Origin: Phlebotomus papatasi
Taxonomy: Eukaryota; Arthropoda; Insecta; Diptera; Psychodidae
Length of the DNA stretch: 64,000 nt
Direction of reading: 5' to 3'
Assembly (NCBI RefSeq): GCF_024763615.1
Contig: NC_077222.1
Span: 33,728,001 to 33,792,000, forward strand
In this document: piece by piece, positions 23,521 to 38,500 of the stretch
How positions within the stretch are numbered: position 1 is the stretch's first letter
Layout: the number at the start of each line of letters is the position of its first letter
Position numbers and translations under genes: made by a program
The notes under the pieces: generated by a model
The model's database searches: none
Told to the model about the DNA's origin: nothing
Seen by the model: only the letters and a program-made list of their open reading frames with translations

Positions 23521-26500
23521 GTGAGTACCTATCTCTTCATCTTTGCAATTAGAAATTATTTTTTCTAAGGGAAGTACTGAATTGGAATAATCGACACTGA
23601 AGATCAGATCGTTACTTAGAAATAAAAATAAGTTTTTTCCGTTTTTTTCTTAATTATGCAAAGCTCTTTAACAGTTGGCTTATTCAAAATAAATTTCATT
23701 AAACTATTCGAACATATTAAGGTAAAGTACCCTCACTCGACCGGGTTCCTCGACTCGATCGGTGGGTCATTTTTTGAATGTTTGATGGTCAATTTCGTTA
23801 ATTTCTATGAATTTGTCACTGGTTCGTATTATCCATGGAATGATTGACCTATTAATGTTAGATCATACGCAAAATATTCTAGTAAATATATATAAATTGA
23901 ATAAATAAATCTTCCGGTCGAGCGAGGATACTTTACCTTACGCACTATTTTTTTTGGTAAAAGCACTTAATAATTTTCAAAAGAAAAATCATTTTAGGGT
24001 TAAATTAAGCTAATTCAAAACCTGCTCCAAATGTAAATTTTTCGCTACTCCAAATGGAAACGTCATTGTTTTCATGATAAATACAGTACAAAATTATTAT
24101 ATTTATATTTTCTATACCACAGTTTCATTATTTAGTTAATTTTGCTCGAAATAAAGCGAAAATCCGTTCATATTCACAAATTTTAATTTGTTATTTCTCA
24201 GAAAAAATAAAAATGTACCTTTTCACCATCGAATTTTTCATCGATCGAACATGTTTTTCAATGAAAAAGACAACGAGGTGACTGTTACTTATTCGTTTTG
24301 TTTAACATTTATGTCATACTTCTAGCTAATTTTAGTTAAATTAAGTGATAATCTTTATTGTTAACGGTACGTGAAGTTTTCAAATGAAGTAATTACATAT
24401 TTCTTGGACAAAAAGGGTTTTTCTGAAGTGTCTGCAAATGCTTTAATAGGAAACCTCGGAAATATGATTTTTTGGAGAGATTTTCTTATTGTTTCAGATG
24501 GGAAAGGAGAAAAGACCAGGAATAAGAACAAATCCTGCATTCAGAAGCAACTCAACAAGGTTTTGGAAGCCTGTCGTCACAGTTTCACTTACACTCTTTG
24601 TCTCCAATTAGAAACTTTCCCTTGTCTCCATTTGGATTAATATGTTTCCAATAGAAGCATTTTACACTCGCGTATTTTTCTTGTATTTAAGAAGTTTTCA
24701 AATTATATCTAAAGAATTTTCACTAACAGTAACGTTCTAGAAGAGTCAAGGCGCGAATTTATGTAATTTTCTTCAGAAAAAATATGAACTTAATGTGTTG
24801 AATCTTCTGTCAAAGTTAAAGCGTCTGTAAATAGTTTTGAATTAGGACATTTACACTACTTTTTTAGAGTGCCTATGCCTGTCTGACGTTTAGGTTTCCC
24901 CTCCTAGTGCTTCCATTACTCTTTATTTTTTGAACTCTTGGAATCCTTAGTTAGGAATTTAAATTTTTTAAGAACGGATTTGAGTATTTGAACAAAAATT
25001 TTTACGAAAAAATCGCTGTATTAAACAATTTCAGAAATAATCCATATTTGGTGAAAAAATAGTTTAATAAAAATAATGAAATAATACAAAACCTATCCTA
25101 AATTTGGTCATTTGTAATTTTGCAGTGTTTTTTTTTAAACAACGGATACATTTATAAGGTAATATTTCGGTTAAACGGGCTTTAGACCTAAGTTTTAGCC
25201 ATATGGCTAAAGCAAGATCGAGCAAGATTTTTGAAAAAATGGATTATTCATGACAAATGATGTATTAGATTTACTAAAATTATTATTTAGAATTTGGAGA
25301 CCTTCGGGAACTGGACTTAATCTCCAATCTGTAACCTGTATTAGATGAATGTACTAAAAAACATCACTGAACCCTCTTTATAAAAAAAAACATTTAAATT
25401 ACATGACCTAAATATTTAAAACTAAAATAATTTCCCGATTAGCGAAAAAAACAATGCGTTCGGATCTAATTTAAACGCTTTGGAGTACAAAAGCTCTTAA
25501 TAACAATGTGTAGGGGAAAGTGCCCATGCTTGATACCAGTGGAAGCTTCGGAATGACAAAATTTTCTATGTTTTACAATATATATGTGACTCATCGCAAC
25601 TATATTTTAAAAACTATGGGAAAGTGGCCAGTTTTTAAAATGAATTGCGTAGTCACGTTTATTGAGTAACATAAGAAAAATTTAGTCATTACGAAGCTTC
25701 CAATGGTATCAAGCATGGGCGCTTTCCCCTACTAAAGATGGTACTAAATTATCTGAGAAGAGTATTTCATAAATTATAAACCCGTTTTCCAGCTTATGGT
25801 GCTACTCCAATGAAAAATAAAAAGGGGATAAACATTTTTTTAGTACATGATTACTCTCTTGTGGTTCAACATAATCGACTTTTTTCTATGGTGGTTTCCG
25901 CCACGATTGTTTAGCGGTTTTGGAACACGACTAGAATTTGAGAAAACAGTCGTGATGGAAACTGACTCAAAGAACAATCAATTATGCAGAAACACATGAA
26001 ATCAGTCACGTACTAAAAAAAGCGTTTTTCCTTTTCATTTTTCATTGGAATAGCACCATTATTCCGAACATTAGGAAAAACTTTGTGTGAACATAAATTC
26101 TGTTTCTTGTAAAAAAAATGAACAAAACTATAATTACTACATGGCTAATTCTAAACAAATTTTTGAATTTGTAATCACAATTTTTATTAATGTGGTAGAC
26201 AAACAGATTAAGCTTTATTCATTAATATATTTTAAGAGTGCATTTTTTAATTTTTAATCAATCTTCGAAATGTTCTAAAACATAAGAATGGTCATTTATT
26301 AAGTACTAATCTGGAGAGGTAAAAAAATTGCATATTTCAAGTCCCAAGAAAAGAAGAGGCATTCTTTTATTTAGATCCAATGAGCGTCTAATTTAATGTC
26401 TTTATTTAGTACTTTCATGTACTAAATTATTTTCCGTTATCAAAATAAAAGATAGCAATTTTATCAAATAGAAAATTAGGCAGTAAGCAAATTTATAAAA

Positions 26501-29500
26501 GTATATAAAGTTTTGTAAATTATAGAAAAATCTTTAAAAGTAAAACATTTGCTTTGTACTAAATCTCTGTACTAAATTTGTACTAAATCAACATTTTTTT
26601 CTAAACCTCAGACATATTAACACTAAACCTACTAACGTTTTTGGTCGTTTTTCGGTCAAATGACAAACCACGGTAGGTTAGGATACTCAACAAATTTGTT
26701 TTGGAAAATAACAAAAAATTAAAATTTAAACACTGAAAAATATATAACATGCATATTTTAAGAAATTTATAAAGTTTAATAGTGACATTGTACCGTTTAA
26801 ATATGTGTTAATTTTAAACCGGTCAATTTGACTGGCTCTTAGTAGGTTTAAAAACACGTCAGATAAACAATGACGCGAAATGGAAAATTTTATATTGTGA
26901 TAGCGGAAATGAAGTACGTTATCTCAATTTTTTTTTATTCATCTTTAATATTTTTAATCTACTCATGCTTTTATTTTTAAACTTGTGCTCTTGAAAGTAC
27001 CTAAATCTTACAAACCATTCAGAAAATCATGTTTAAGTAGTAGCGTTTATATAGTAATATTGTTTATCCACGAGGAAAATTATTTGAAAATTTAAAAAAA
27101 AGCAAATTTTCAAACATTGAACTCGTTAAAAACCCAACAAAACTTTTAATTACAGGCTCTAAAAACATGAAAAATAAAACTTTAATGCTTCTTCAGCATA
27201 TACAAAAGTTCATCGATAACCTGTTCAAACAAAACTTCCTATCAATTTCAAGATATCGAGACTTTGAGAAGTTACATCCTCTTTAATTATCCAGGAAATA
27301 ACAGAAGTTTCCGAATGATGTACATACAATATGAAGACGTTTGAAAGTACTCAAAATCTTATCTTGAAAGTTTTAATTTTTATATTTCAATCAATCAATC
27401 AATCGTCTTTTTTCGCATATTGTAAAAAGGTTGAAAGCTTTTTGTGATTTGTTATTCGTGCAATAAACTTTGGGGTCAACAAACACTTGATTATTTTATT
27501 GGAAACACAATGTGTCAACATTTCACGCTTGAAAATTATTTATATTTATTATTACTTTTCAATGACTCAATTATGTTTTATTGCCTTTCATGCAAGATAT
27601 CTAAAAGTTTCGAGAATCTTTGACCATCCTCTAAAATCTCACAAACTCACAAAATTTTCTGCATTGAAACAACAAATTTGCAGCAAATGAAACTTTTACG
27701 ACTTCCACGGTCAAGTTGAAGATGATAAAATCTCCGGGAGACATATTTATGATCTTCTCACTCAAGAGTATCTCCATCAGCGCTATGCTTAGTGAATTAA
27801 TTTGTCAAAAATTCCATTGTTGCTGAAGAGTTTTGTAACAGGAAAATTTGCATTTTGAAAAGAGACGCAATGTCAAGTTTGCATTTGAAATTCAATTTCT
27901 TCGCATTATACTATTTCTTTTCTTTTCTTCTTCCAAACATTTGTACACATCACTAGCTTGATAAAAATACTAGCAAACATATTAAATATCCCACTCCCGT
28001 TGCTATATGGAAAGTGAATGTGAAAGTCAACCCGGTCTTTTATCTCTCTCTCACTCTTTCTTTGCTCTTTTAAATGAATAACAAACGAGAATTGACTGTT
28101 GAGGTAGAGAGGATTTCTTAAAACCTTCTTTCAATTGCAATTTAAATTTATTTTTTTCTTATATTAGCTTTTTTTATGGTTTTCATTTGCAGTGATCAAA
28201 ATTTTGGACTTAATGAACTAGCGGCCATTCAGGATGTTCGCAATGAATTCAATCTACAAGATATTGCTGATGATCCCAGCGTCAACGTCGATCGAGGTAA
28301 ATAAGAGCTTTTTTGCACGCATGAAGCTTTTTTTGGCTTAATTTATTGATTTTTATTTTCATCAAATCTTATATGACATTTTAAAAGGATGATAATATCA
28401 CAGAAAATTTTGCAACAACTCCTATTCTTTTTTTGAGGTTATCTTCTCTTAAAAAGCAATCACGCAAATCTTTCGGTGCAAAATTTTTCTCATGAAACAC
28501 AACAAAAAAAAAAACAAAAATATATCTTTTAGAAGAATATTAACCTCCATATTTTATGATCCAAAGGTTATTTTTGAATTTGAGGTTATGTTGAACCTAA
28601 CCAAAAATAAATCGCATTTTTTAGTGATGAAAATTATTGTACCATCTGAATAGTCGAGAGAGAATGAAACTAATTCTGATTAAATGAAGGGATTTAATCA
28701 TCTATCAAGTAAGACAGTCTGAAGACAATCATCACGAAACTACATTTACGGCGATTAAAAAGATTTTATTCTATTTACTGACATTTTTTCTTAAGATAAA
28801 TGTAAGTAAACGTAAATGTAAGTTAAAAATAAAACATTATAACCTCAAAAACATTACGGAAATACTTAATCTTTCCCAAAATCCCAAATACCCACATTAC
28901 TGATAGAAAAACTATCAGCAAGGAATATTTAAAACGTCTTTCACTCAGAAATCAGCATAGAAAACTTTCTCAATATGCAAGAGATTTAGTTAAAAAGTGA
29001 AATACTTCAAGAATTGGCATAACCTATAAAAATATGTTTTTTTTTAAACTAAAATTCTAATAATTCTGGGTTTAAGTAGATTTTTACACATATCTTAGAA
29101 TTTTTATTGATAACTAAAATGATTTGATATATTTTCTCAAGAATTTGGAAATCTTACTTATACTGTCGAAATATCCAAGTAATTTGAGGTTATGTTTTGA
29201 AAATCAAAGCATAAACAAGAAAGGATATTTTTTCTTATAAAATAAAATGTTACCACATCTTTAAAATAATACGCTGAATTATTTTATTAATCTGAACACT
29301 AAATTTTGAAAGAAAATGACGGTTTTCAATAGACAGAGCCAAGCCAAAGGTTTGTGACGCAGGATTCATTTATTTCGATCAAGTCAAAAACAAGGAGAAT
29401 TTTAAAACAAGTTTAACTGCTATTATTAATAGCTACAGTTAATGGCAGAAGGTAATATAGATCTCCGTGTCTTGTTATGCCGAGATCGTGGAGCCGTCTC

Positions 29501-32500
29501 CTAGATTACTCCCTCTTCATTAAGGGAGTAACTCTATGGAACAAAATTCCTACACTAAGCAAAAACCTAAAAAGTTAAAACAACTCTATGGCAGAGTTGA
29601 ATTAACTCCACGAATATCGATGTAATTGTTACTCTTTTTCGTTGTAAATTTTAGTGAATAGAGTAGAAACAACTCTTCGTGCGAGTTGAATTAATTCGTC
29701 GGATATCGATGTAATTATTACTCTTTTCCGTGTAAAATTTCATCTCGACTGAAGTATATGCTTAAGTGTTTTCGTTTTAAGAATATACTTCAGTCAAGAA
29801 GATTTTCGTGTGACAAAGTTCATATGGAACATCAACTAGAAATATGCCTAACAGTGTTTCATGAAGACAATGCGTGCATCATATGTGATATTTCGCACGG
29901 AATAGGGACTTGAGGGTCAAGAAAATATTAATAAAAAAAATGAAAAAAACATAAAATTGCAAAATCTATCCATTTTGGGATTTGAAAGAGTTATTTTAAC
30001 TCCAAAAAAAGATTTTTTTAACTCTTGGAACGAGTTATTTTAACACTTAAAACTAGTTATTTTCAGTCTTAAAAAGAGTTATTTACACTCTTTTGTCATG
30101 TAAATTTTAGGGAAAAAAAACAGTTAAAACAACTCTTCCGAATATTACACCTAAATAGAAGTAAAATCAACTCCAAAATATAGTTAATCGAAAATCACAA
30201 CGAAAAAGAGTCAATTCAACATCTATTCGAGTAAGTTTTACTCGATTATTTTTCTGAGTGTAGAGATAGGAAACAGCGGTTATCCAAACCATTTTTGTCG
30301 TTTTAGTACCTATTATTATCTTTCTTTTTTTATCTCATGTAAGTTTTCACTGGATGTTGCAGACGGCTTATACAATCTGAGAAATAGTTTAGACGGTTTT
30401 ACTCTGGAGGTTGGTTGGCAACACTAAGACAGCGGTATCCGGTATTACACAAAAATTAAATTATTTTATGAAAACCTATCAGTCAAAGTTTTGCTTTCAA
30501 GAGTACTAGGTCTAAAGCAAAATGTAATAATAAATTGAAATAAATTGAATTTGAAATACTCTAAATTCGTAGATAAACTCAGTTTTAATTGAGCAGTCAC
30601 AATTGAATTTCATAGGCAAAAAAATCAAATTTGACTAGTACTGAAATTAGAACTTCATGGCACCGGTACACCTTTTAGATCGGGAAAATTTCACGAAATC
30701 GAAATTTACATCCCTTTTTTTCTCACAAACGCTTTGCATAAGTGTATCTCATGCTTTCGCACTCTTCTTCTTCTCTTAAACGTCAAAAGAAGTTGTACAG
30801 TAGACTATCTCAAATTCGGTCATTTGGGACCAAAATGTCACCCCAATTTGAGATAAATTCGGACGTCACACTGTTTGAAGTCCAACGATTTTTTGTTCAT
30901 CTGCATGCACTGCACATATTAAGTTTATTACTCATATTTAATGTAAATTTCATGAAAATCCGTAAATAATGAAAAATCATATCATAACTAAGACAAACCA
31001 TGGCAAATTTAAGGATATTTGCTTCATTCGATAATCATAGTCAAACTTGAAAAATGTCAACAAACTTTTTTCGAATGTTAACTGCCGCCCGAATTAAAAA
31101 GTAGCCCGATCTTAAAAGAGCCGAATTAGCGAGAGTCTACTGTATTTAGATCAATCGTACTTGAAGTGCAAAAGAATGAGATAGACAGAATGCAAAATGT
31201 TTTAGATAGAAAGGGATGCATATTTTGATTTCATGAAATTTTCCTTATTTGGGTGTGCCGAAGCCACTAAAGCAGAAAAATATTCAAACAAGTTTTGGTA
31301 AAGGAAAACTAAAGAGTTTTTCATTACTTACAACTATTTTAGATGTTAATTATGTTACTTATATAATTCTTACTGATCAAATTTATTTTTCCATTGCTCA
31401 TTTATGTTTTTCCTTCTTAATTATTTAAAATTATTTGTATTGCAGAATATCCCACAAATTATAATAAAAAACGAATGGACTTTTATAGTAAAACTTGTTT
31501 AATATTCTCATAACAATGCATCCAATTGCTTTATTGAACTGCATAGACTGCAAGGATGGTATTGATAAAGAAAATCAAACGTTAGTAAAATAAGCGCAAG
31601 GAAAATATGTAGATTCGATTCAATCTTTGATCGATCCGTATCGAGTGGAATATTCAAAACAATTTTCTCTACAATTAAAAACTATGAGTTATAAAGTAAT
31701 TTAGGGCTAAATATGTCAAAGAAAATGATGATAAGAAGGGCGAAGAAAAGTAAATCAACAAGAGAATAGAGCCCAAAAAGTAGAGAAAAAAATATTACCA
31801 GAAGAAATACTACTTTTAATGTTTAGAACTGGTCCCTTTTTAGATGAAAATGTCAAAATAGCTCATGTCATTTCTATTAGTAACATTTCGCTGTTCTATT
31901 TAACCTCTAGATTAATTTTCAAGCCATTTTATGGGATTCTCTCCTTTGGACTTTTTATGTTAGGGCTAACATAACCTCATTTACGAAAATAACCTCTACG
32001 TCAAATATACAAGAAATTTCCAATAAGATATTTATAAAAAAATATCCTTCCTAGAAGAATCGCAAAGCCTTTACTTAAACCCTTCTTGCTTATCTGATTA
32101 TTTAGAATTAGATGAAGAAACTGAAGCTATAACTAACAATTAAGGTTATTACACAATTTATCGTATTCGTCAAACGACAAATTATTTCTCTCCCGCCACT
32201 TGTCCATCGCTTTGAGGTAAATGAAAAAAAGTAAATAAATGTGCATTAACATCCGTTTTTAATTGACCATCATTCACCATTAAAATTTTAAATTGATCTT
32301 ATTCGTGCTTCTGCTCATAATCTTGCTCACCACATTAAATCACGCAATTTTGAGTGACAACGCCAATAAAGTGTTGTACATCAACGTTTTTTTTATATAA
32401 TTTCATCAATGCCATCACCGATTAAACAAACAACTTCCAATGTGGAAGCTCTGTAAGCAGAAGAATAGACACGATACATTATTGAGCACTATCGATTGTT

Positions 32501-35500
32501 GCACTCACAACAACAACAAAATTTCACTTTCGATTTTCTTGCCATTTCACTGAATTTTTTTTCCACCTTCGATCGCTCAAGTTTAATTAACGATCTTTAA
32601 CCTTTCTTTTGGGAAGTGGAGAAGGGGCGAAACCGAAAGTCAACAAAATTGCAGAGGAAATTTTTAAAAAAGAAGACATTATACCTTGGATTTTGTGGAT
32701 GATAATCAAATTTGAACTTGCCTTTCCTATACAGCAAATATTTCTAATGACAGAGTCAGAAACGCACAATCTATGTTAATCAGAGGTTTAAAAAGCAATA
32801 AAACTTCTAATATTCTGCTGAATTACATGGTATAAGTTCATTGATACATTAATTTAAAATAAATACATGCTTCAAGAGACATGCATTGGAATAGCTATAA
32901 ATTTTGTTAATGGATTATGGAGTTATTACATTGGAAATGTTTAAGGATCACAAAAGTTACTCTTTAACATCAAGTTTACTCAGCGGCAGCAACATGTACT
33001 CTCCTAGGAGTCCTGCTGCCGGTTTTATCTCTCCTTTCTTGCAGAATAAGGAATAGTTTATTATGAAAAAATACATTTAACTCTTGTAGAGAAATAAATC
33101 GCGATCATTAGCAAAATATTGCATTAATTGCATGCATTTTGAGTAATTTTAATGATCAAAATAAATGTTTCCCGTGGACCATACAGATTTTTTTTTCTTA
33201 TATCAGATAACATATTGAAAATCAGTCTGAATTTTGCGAAAATTTTTGAAGTGTATAAAGGTTTAATACCCATTAAACTGTCTCATTAAAAATTTTAAAA
33301 ACTATTTCAAAATTAAGACCGATGGTAGTAGGATTAGAAATTTCAAGGAATACAAACAATATCAAATTTAGCCCAGTAAGTTGAGAAATAGATCCTTTGG
33401 TTAAATCACAAAATTTAAAATTTTTCCGTCATAATTCCAAAACACATTCAAAAATAAAAGAAATTATTGCACCCTTTTTCAAAATTAAACAAAAAAATGG
33501 TTTTGAAGAGGTAGACCGAAAAGAGTAAAATCGTCTCTAGACAATTTTTTTTATAGGGGTCACTAAAGACCAGATGGTAATATCTCTTATGGTATCACCT
33601 CTAGTCCGGCAACAAGCTGGAATAAGCGGATTATGTACACTGCTCTCTCTCTCTCTCTCTCTCTCTCTATGACTTAAAGCAGTATAATAATGTTAATTTT
33701 ATATATTTTCAAATAATTAAAACTAAGAAATTCGTGAATATGAAATTATGAAATTGACTAATCAAAATGACAATTTTTTGCACTTTTCTTAGAAGTTGTT
33801 AATATGGTAAACTTTTTGGCTGAAAACTTATAACTTTTGTTAAATGTATTATATAATATAACCTGGGTTTAACAACTTCTCTAAACACCGAAAAAAAGCA
33901 AAGTAGAAATAAGTGCTGTACCTTTGAATTGGAGCTACTTTGAAATATGAATTTTAAAATTTCATTGAAAGCATTGAAATCTCTACATGAACACAGAAGA
34001 TATGGCCCGGTCACGTTACTTTTATTTATTACTTGAGTCAGGGTAGATAAAGGACAAAGTGCGATCCACCGTTGAAAAGGTCTCGACATCAGCTGCAACT
34101 TACTAAAATTTCATCAAAATTGAAAATGGAAGTTCCGAGCAAATCGACATCGAATTTTCAAAAATTGATTTTTCAATTAATAGGATTAATAAGAGTATCA
34201 AATAAAATGCAAACAATTAGGGCGTTCAGAAGAGTTGTAGCATTCGACAAAAGCTTCCAAAACACGGAACAAAATAAAATTCTGATAATTAGAATCGGAA
34301 CTAGAACCATTTTAGGATTAATTTTTTTACCCCTTATAGCTCGGGTTAGGGGGGTCAGTAATGTTTAAGTTTATTTTTAACCGAAAGCTCTTAGGTCCAG
34401 CTATAATATGCCAACATTTGAATCGGTTCATGCCATCGGGGCTGAGTTATTGAGAAAACAAAATTGGGAAGTGTTCCAAAATGGCTGAAAGAGGGGGTGG
34501 GGGTGATGGATCTGGTATCATCATCTAATTTCGTCCACTCGATATTTAACCTTTGTCGAAAACCGTTTGTTAATATCTCTTTTTGTTATCTCGCCAGAAA
34601 CTTTTATACTATACGTAGAATCAGCCGGACGGCCGAAAAAAATCGATTTTTGACGGATATCATGTTCGTGTTCTATGGCCGTCCAAACGAGTATATATGT
34701 GAAAGTGCCCATGCTTGATACGGTCCAAGCTTAATAATAACTATTTTTCCTGTGTTAATCAATACTTATGACTCATAGCAATATATAATAGCTGGTCCTC
34801 AGCCTCACATTTCCTACAAAAAATAGGATCCCAACTCTTTTTTCCTAGTTTCAGGAAGCAAAAATCAAAAATAGGTCCAAAACTGTAATTTTGATACACG
34901 ATATTTCATAAGTTTTTTCTTAATTAATGTCGCTGTTCAGGAAAACTGCTATCATAGGCACATAGAGGGTTTATCAGTATTAATATTCATGTAAAAATAC
35001 TTTTACTTGGGGGCACTGTTTTTGTGGGTGTTGACAAATTCATAAATTCTACCTGTGTCCATCCTATATTTTAAAAAGGGTCCATAAATGATAATTTAAA
35101 AATGGCAACTCTATCATTATATGTGATTCTTTCATAATTACACCTATTGTATCCTCCGATTTTATCGACAATTGCCATAACCTTCAACCCTGTTGCCTGA
35201 ATGGTTGGAGAGTGATATTTTCATGGACTCACAGTAAAAATATGGTTTTCGCTAGTGCCCTAATGTCATAAAAACGCGGCTTAGAAAAATTACATAAAAG
35301 TGATTTTAAAACTAATACCCAGTCGTACAAATGATTTAAGCAGATAGATTAGAGTTCCGTCTAAATATTGTTCTGCAATTTTTTGTATCCGGTGAAATTT
35401 TTTCAGTGAAAATGGGCTTCCGAATTGTCGAATCAATTATTATACTGGAAGGGCCCGGACCCAACTTGTATAAAAATCGCCACTGAATTTCCATTTTCTT

Positions 35501-38500
35501 CTTGAGGAAAATCTAAGGATTTCCAGGAACTATTTGAGGTGGGATTATGAACCTAATAAGTGAGAAATTTTTTTGTCATAGTGGAAGAATCGCTTCGGTT
35601 TGTGTGTTAATCACAAATAAAATCACAAACCTTGGACATTATTTTACAGTATCAAGCATGGGCACTTTCCCCTACAAATTTTGAGCCTGATCTGACAGAT
35701 CGTATTTCACATCCAATCTCAAAAGCTGAGAATGTAAAAAATCTTGATTTACGTTCGATTTGATATGTAACATTAAATCCCCCGACATTTTTTGGTCGAT
35801 TTTTCTAGCACGCCCGGTCAAACTACAGATCGCCGTAGATCGGATACTAAACAAATATTTCTTAGAAAGGAAGTAAGAATTAAAATTTTAACACTTTAAA
35901 ATAAATTACATGCATATTTTAAGAAATTCATAAAGTACCGTTTAAATATATGTTAATTTTAAAAGTTTATAAACCGGTTAATTTCACCAATTTTAGGTTT
36001 AGTATTAAATTCAATTGAATACGCAGAAACCCTATTCAGTAGCTTCTTGGTAAAATAATATAATTAAAAAAAAACAAGGATATCATCCCAGAATATCTGT
36101 GAAGCCTGACAGTCTTCTCCAAAATATATTTTTTTTATTTTAAATATTTCAATATTTTTTTGCCCCTTCAAGTTTGTAAAAGTTTGTACTTATTGACGAA
36201 AGTTGATCGTTGCATAATCTCTTTATGAACATTTTTGTTCTTTTACAAATATTTATTTGCGAAACCATTTATATATAATATGAAAAATATTGGTAAAATA
36301 TAGCAGATGTGCTAAAACTTTGCAAACAAATGACAAGATTTAACAAGGAAATTTGCCAATTGTACACAAACAATTACGAACCAATGTTTGTAAAGGAATA
36401 ATCATGCTCGTCACATCTAATTGTTTTTTTTTTCTCAATGTAGGCAAAATCATTGTTCCTGTTTATTGTTGTTTAAGCGATCGTAGCTTCAATCGAAGTG
36501 AATCGATATTATTCTCAATAAAAAGTTAGAGATTTTCAAATGACTTATGCACAATATTTTAATGTTTAATCGCTTGTACTCATAATAATTGAGCAAAACT
36601 GTTTTGCCATTTTATAGTGTTCAAATGATCAGAATTTATATTCTACTAAATCAATTTAGTCAGAAGGAAAAAATTGATAATTTGACAAGATTCTTGAACT
36701 CAAAAAGTTTCAAAAATCATCACCGGAAAAGCTGCAATCTCGTAAAATTTTAAAAAGCCTGGAAAATACCAATTTTCAACAAACTTTGACGGAAATATCT
36801 CGATATAAAATAAGAATATAAGAATAACTCATGAATTTCCTTGCGCAAAATTGGTCGTAAATACTTCTGAATTCCATTTGGAAAAACTTAAGAAATGCTC
36901 GTAAATTCTATAACCCACAAAAAGTTCGTAAAAGTTTGTACTTTTTTTTACAAACATTATTCGTAACATGGCCACTTGACGAGCATTTTTTGTTCTTTTA
37001 CAAACATTTGTTCGTAAATGTTGGTAGATTATTTATTTTCTGAGTACTAAATTTCGTCGATAGGTTATTTTCACACAGACTTTTCATTGTACTATTTCTT
37101 AAAATAAGATTAATAAAAAGTCTGAGAATTCAACGCCAAAATAATAATTGCAAATTTAATTGCACAACAAGATTTCAATGCAATAGCTACATAATCCAAG
37201 GAAATATCATATACACATTTTATGACTTCTTAATAGTCGGAAATCAATAATATTTATCCAATAGGAAAAACTTTTTGTACACATTAAAATTGTTACAAAA
37301 CAATAACCATATATTGATTATAAGGTTTAAAGCGTTAAAAAAACAAAACTATTATATTAATTACGCCTACAAAAAATTAAACCCATTTAATGCTTTAAAG
37401 TCGTGTGATTCACAATTATTTATATATTATTATCCAATATTTTCCAATGTAATAACTCTATTATAGATGAATGTTGCACAATTTTGGTATTGAAAAAAAA
37501 AAGATTGAATTGTCTTCCTCATTTGAAATATTTTTAATAGAAAATGTCGAAGGAAATTCAAAAAATAAAATGCAGAGAGAGAGTTTCGACTAGTTTGCAA
37601 CATTTCAAAGAAGAAGACATGATCTTCTTCATTATTTTTATCAAGAAGAAACCTCACGAACCCAAGTTGACTTGCAAATGATCACGAAAACCTATTCAAT
37701 TGAGATCATAAGTTTGAGTGAAAATGTTTAGCTAGTCAAGATCGTGATTGTTTTTTTTTTCTTCTTTTCTTTTGCTAAAGAAAAAAAAGTAAAACGTGAA
37801 AAACGGTCAAGAACACGCAATGGTCACGCAATGTCTTTTATCGCCGGTTTTTGACTATTTTCAGGAAATCCCTTTAAAATACCTAGAGATTGTTATTGCA
37901 AAACTGCTTTTTCAAAAAAATAAATAAATAAAATTTTAGAGAGTCGGTGAATAAATGAGAGAAATTCTTGTATCTTTCGCACGCACGATCGCAATTGTTT
38001 GATGATGGTAACCAAAACCGAAAAAAAATTAAAAATAAAAACCTCACCCTGATGCAAAAGTCGGTGAGGGCGTCACGTCAGACATACATTGTCAACACGA
38101 AGGGGGCACATGTGAATTTTTCTTGCTGTGCTGGATGTCGGGCGGGCTCCTGCATGGTGCCTGTGGGGGCCTCTTGCGTGGCTGCTGTCACAGGACAGCC
38201 AAATCAGCCAATCTTGGCACTGCCGGCGACCTCAGCAATACCGTCGATCTGACGGATCTTCCAAACAAAGATTATGGACCTGTTATCAACGACCCCAGTG
38301 AGTTTTCCATTTCCCACCAAAATTTTAATTCATCTTCTCATTTTTTTTGACTCTTTTTTAAAACAAAAAAAAATACCTCAACTTATTTTCTTCTTTTGAA
38401 ATTGAGACGATCTCAAAAAAAATATAAAACATGAAACCATACACTACTTTCTCCCACCTTTTTGGCATCGCTAACATCATCATACGACAAGAGACTCTTT

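Noticed and set aside
34072..34368. 98-codon plus-strand frame
   Set aside because: It coincides with a partial copy of the 47-kb repeat, and its translation has no recognisable features.
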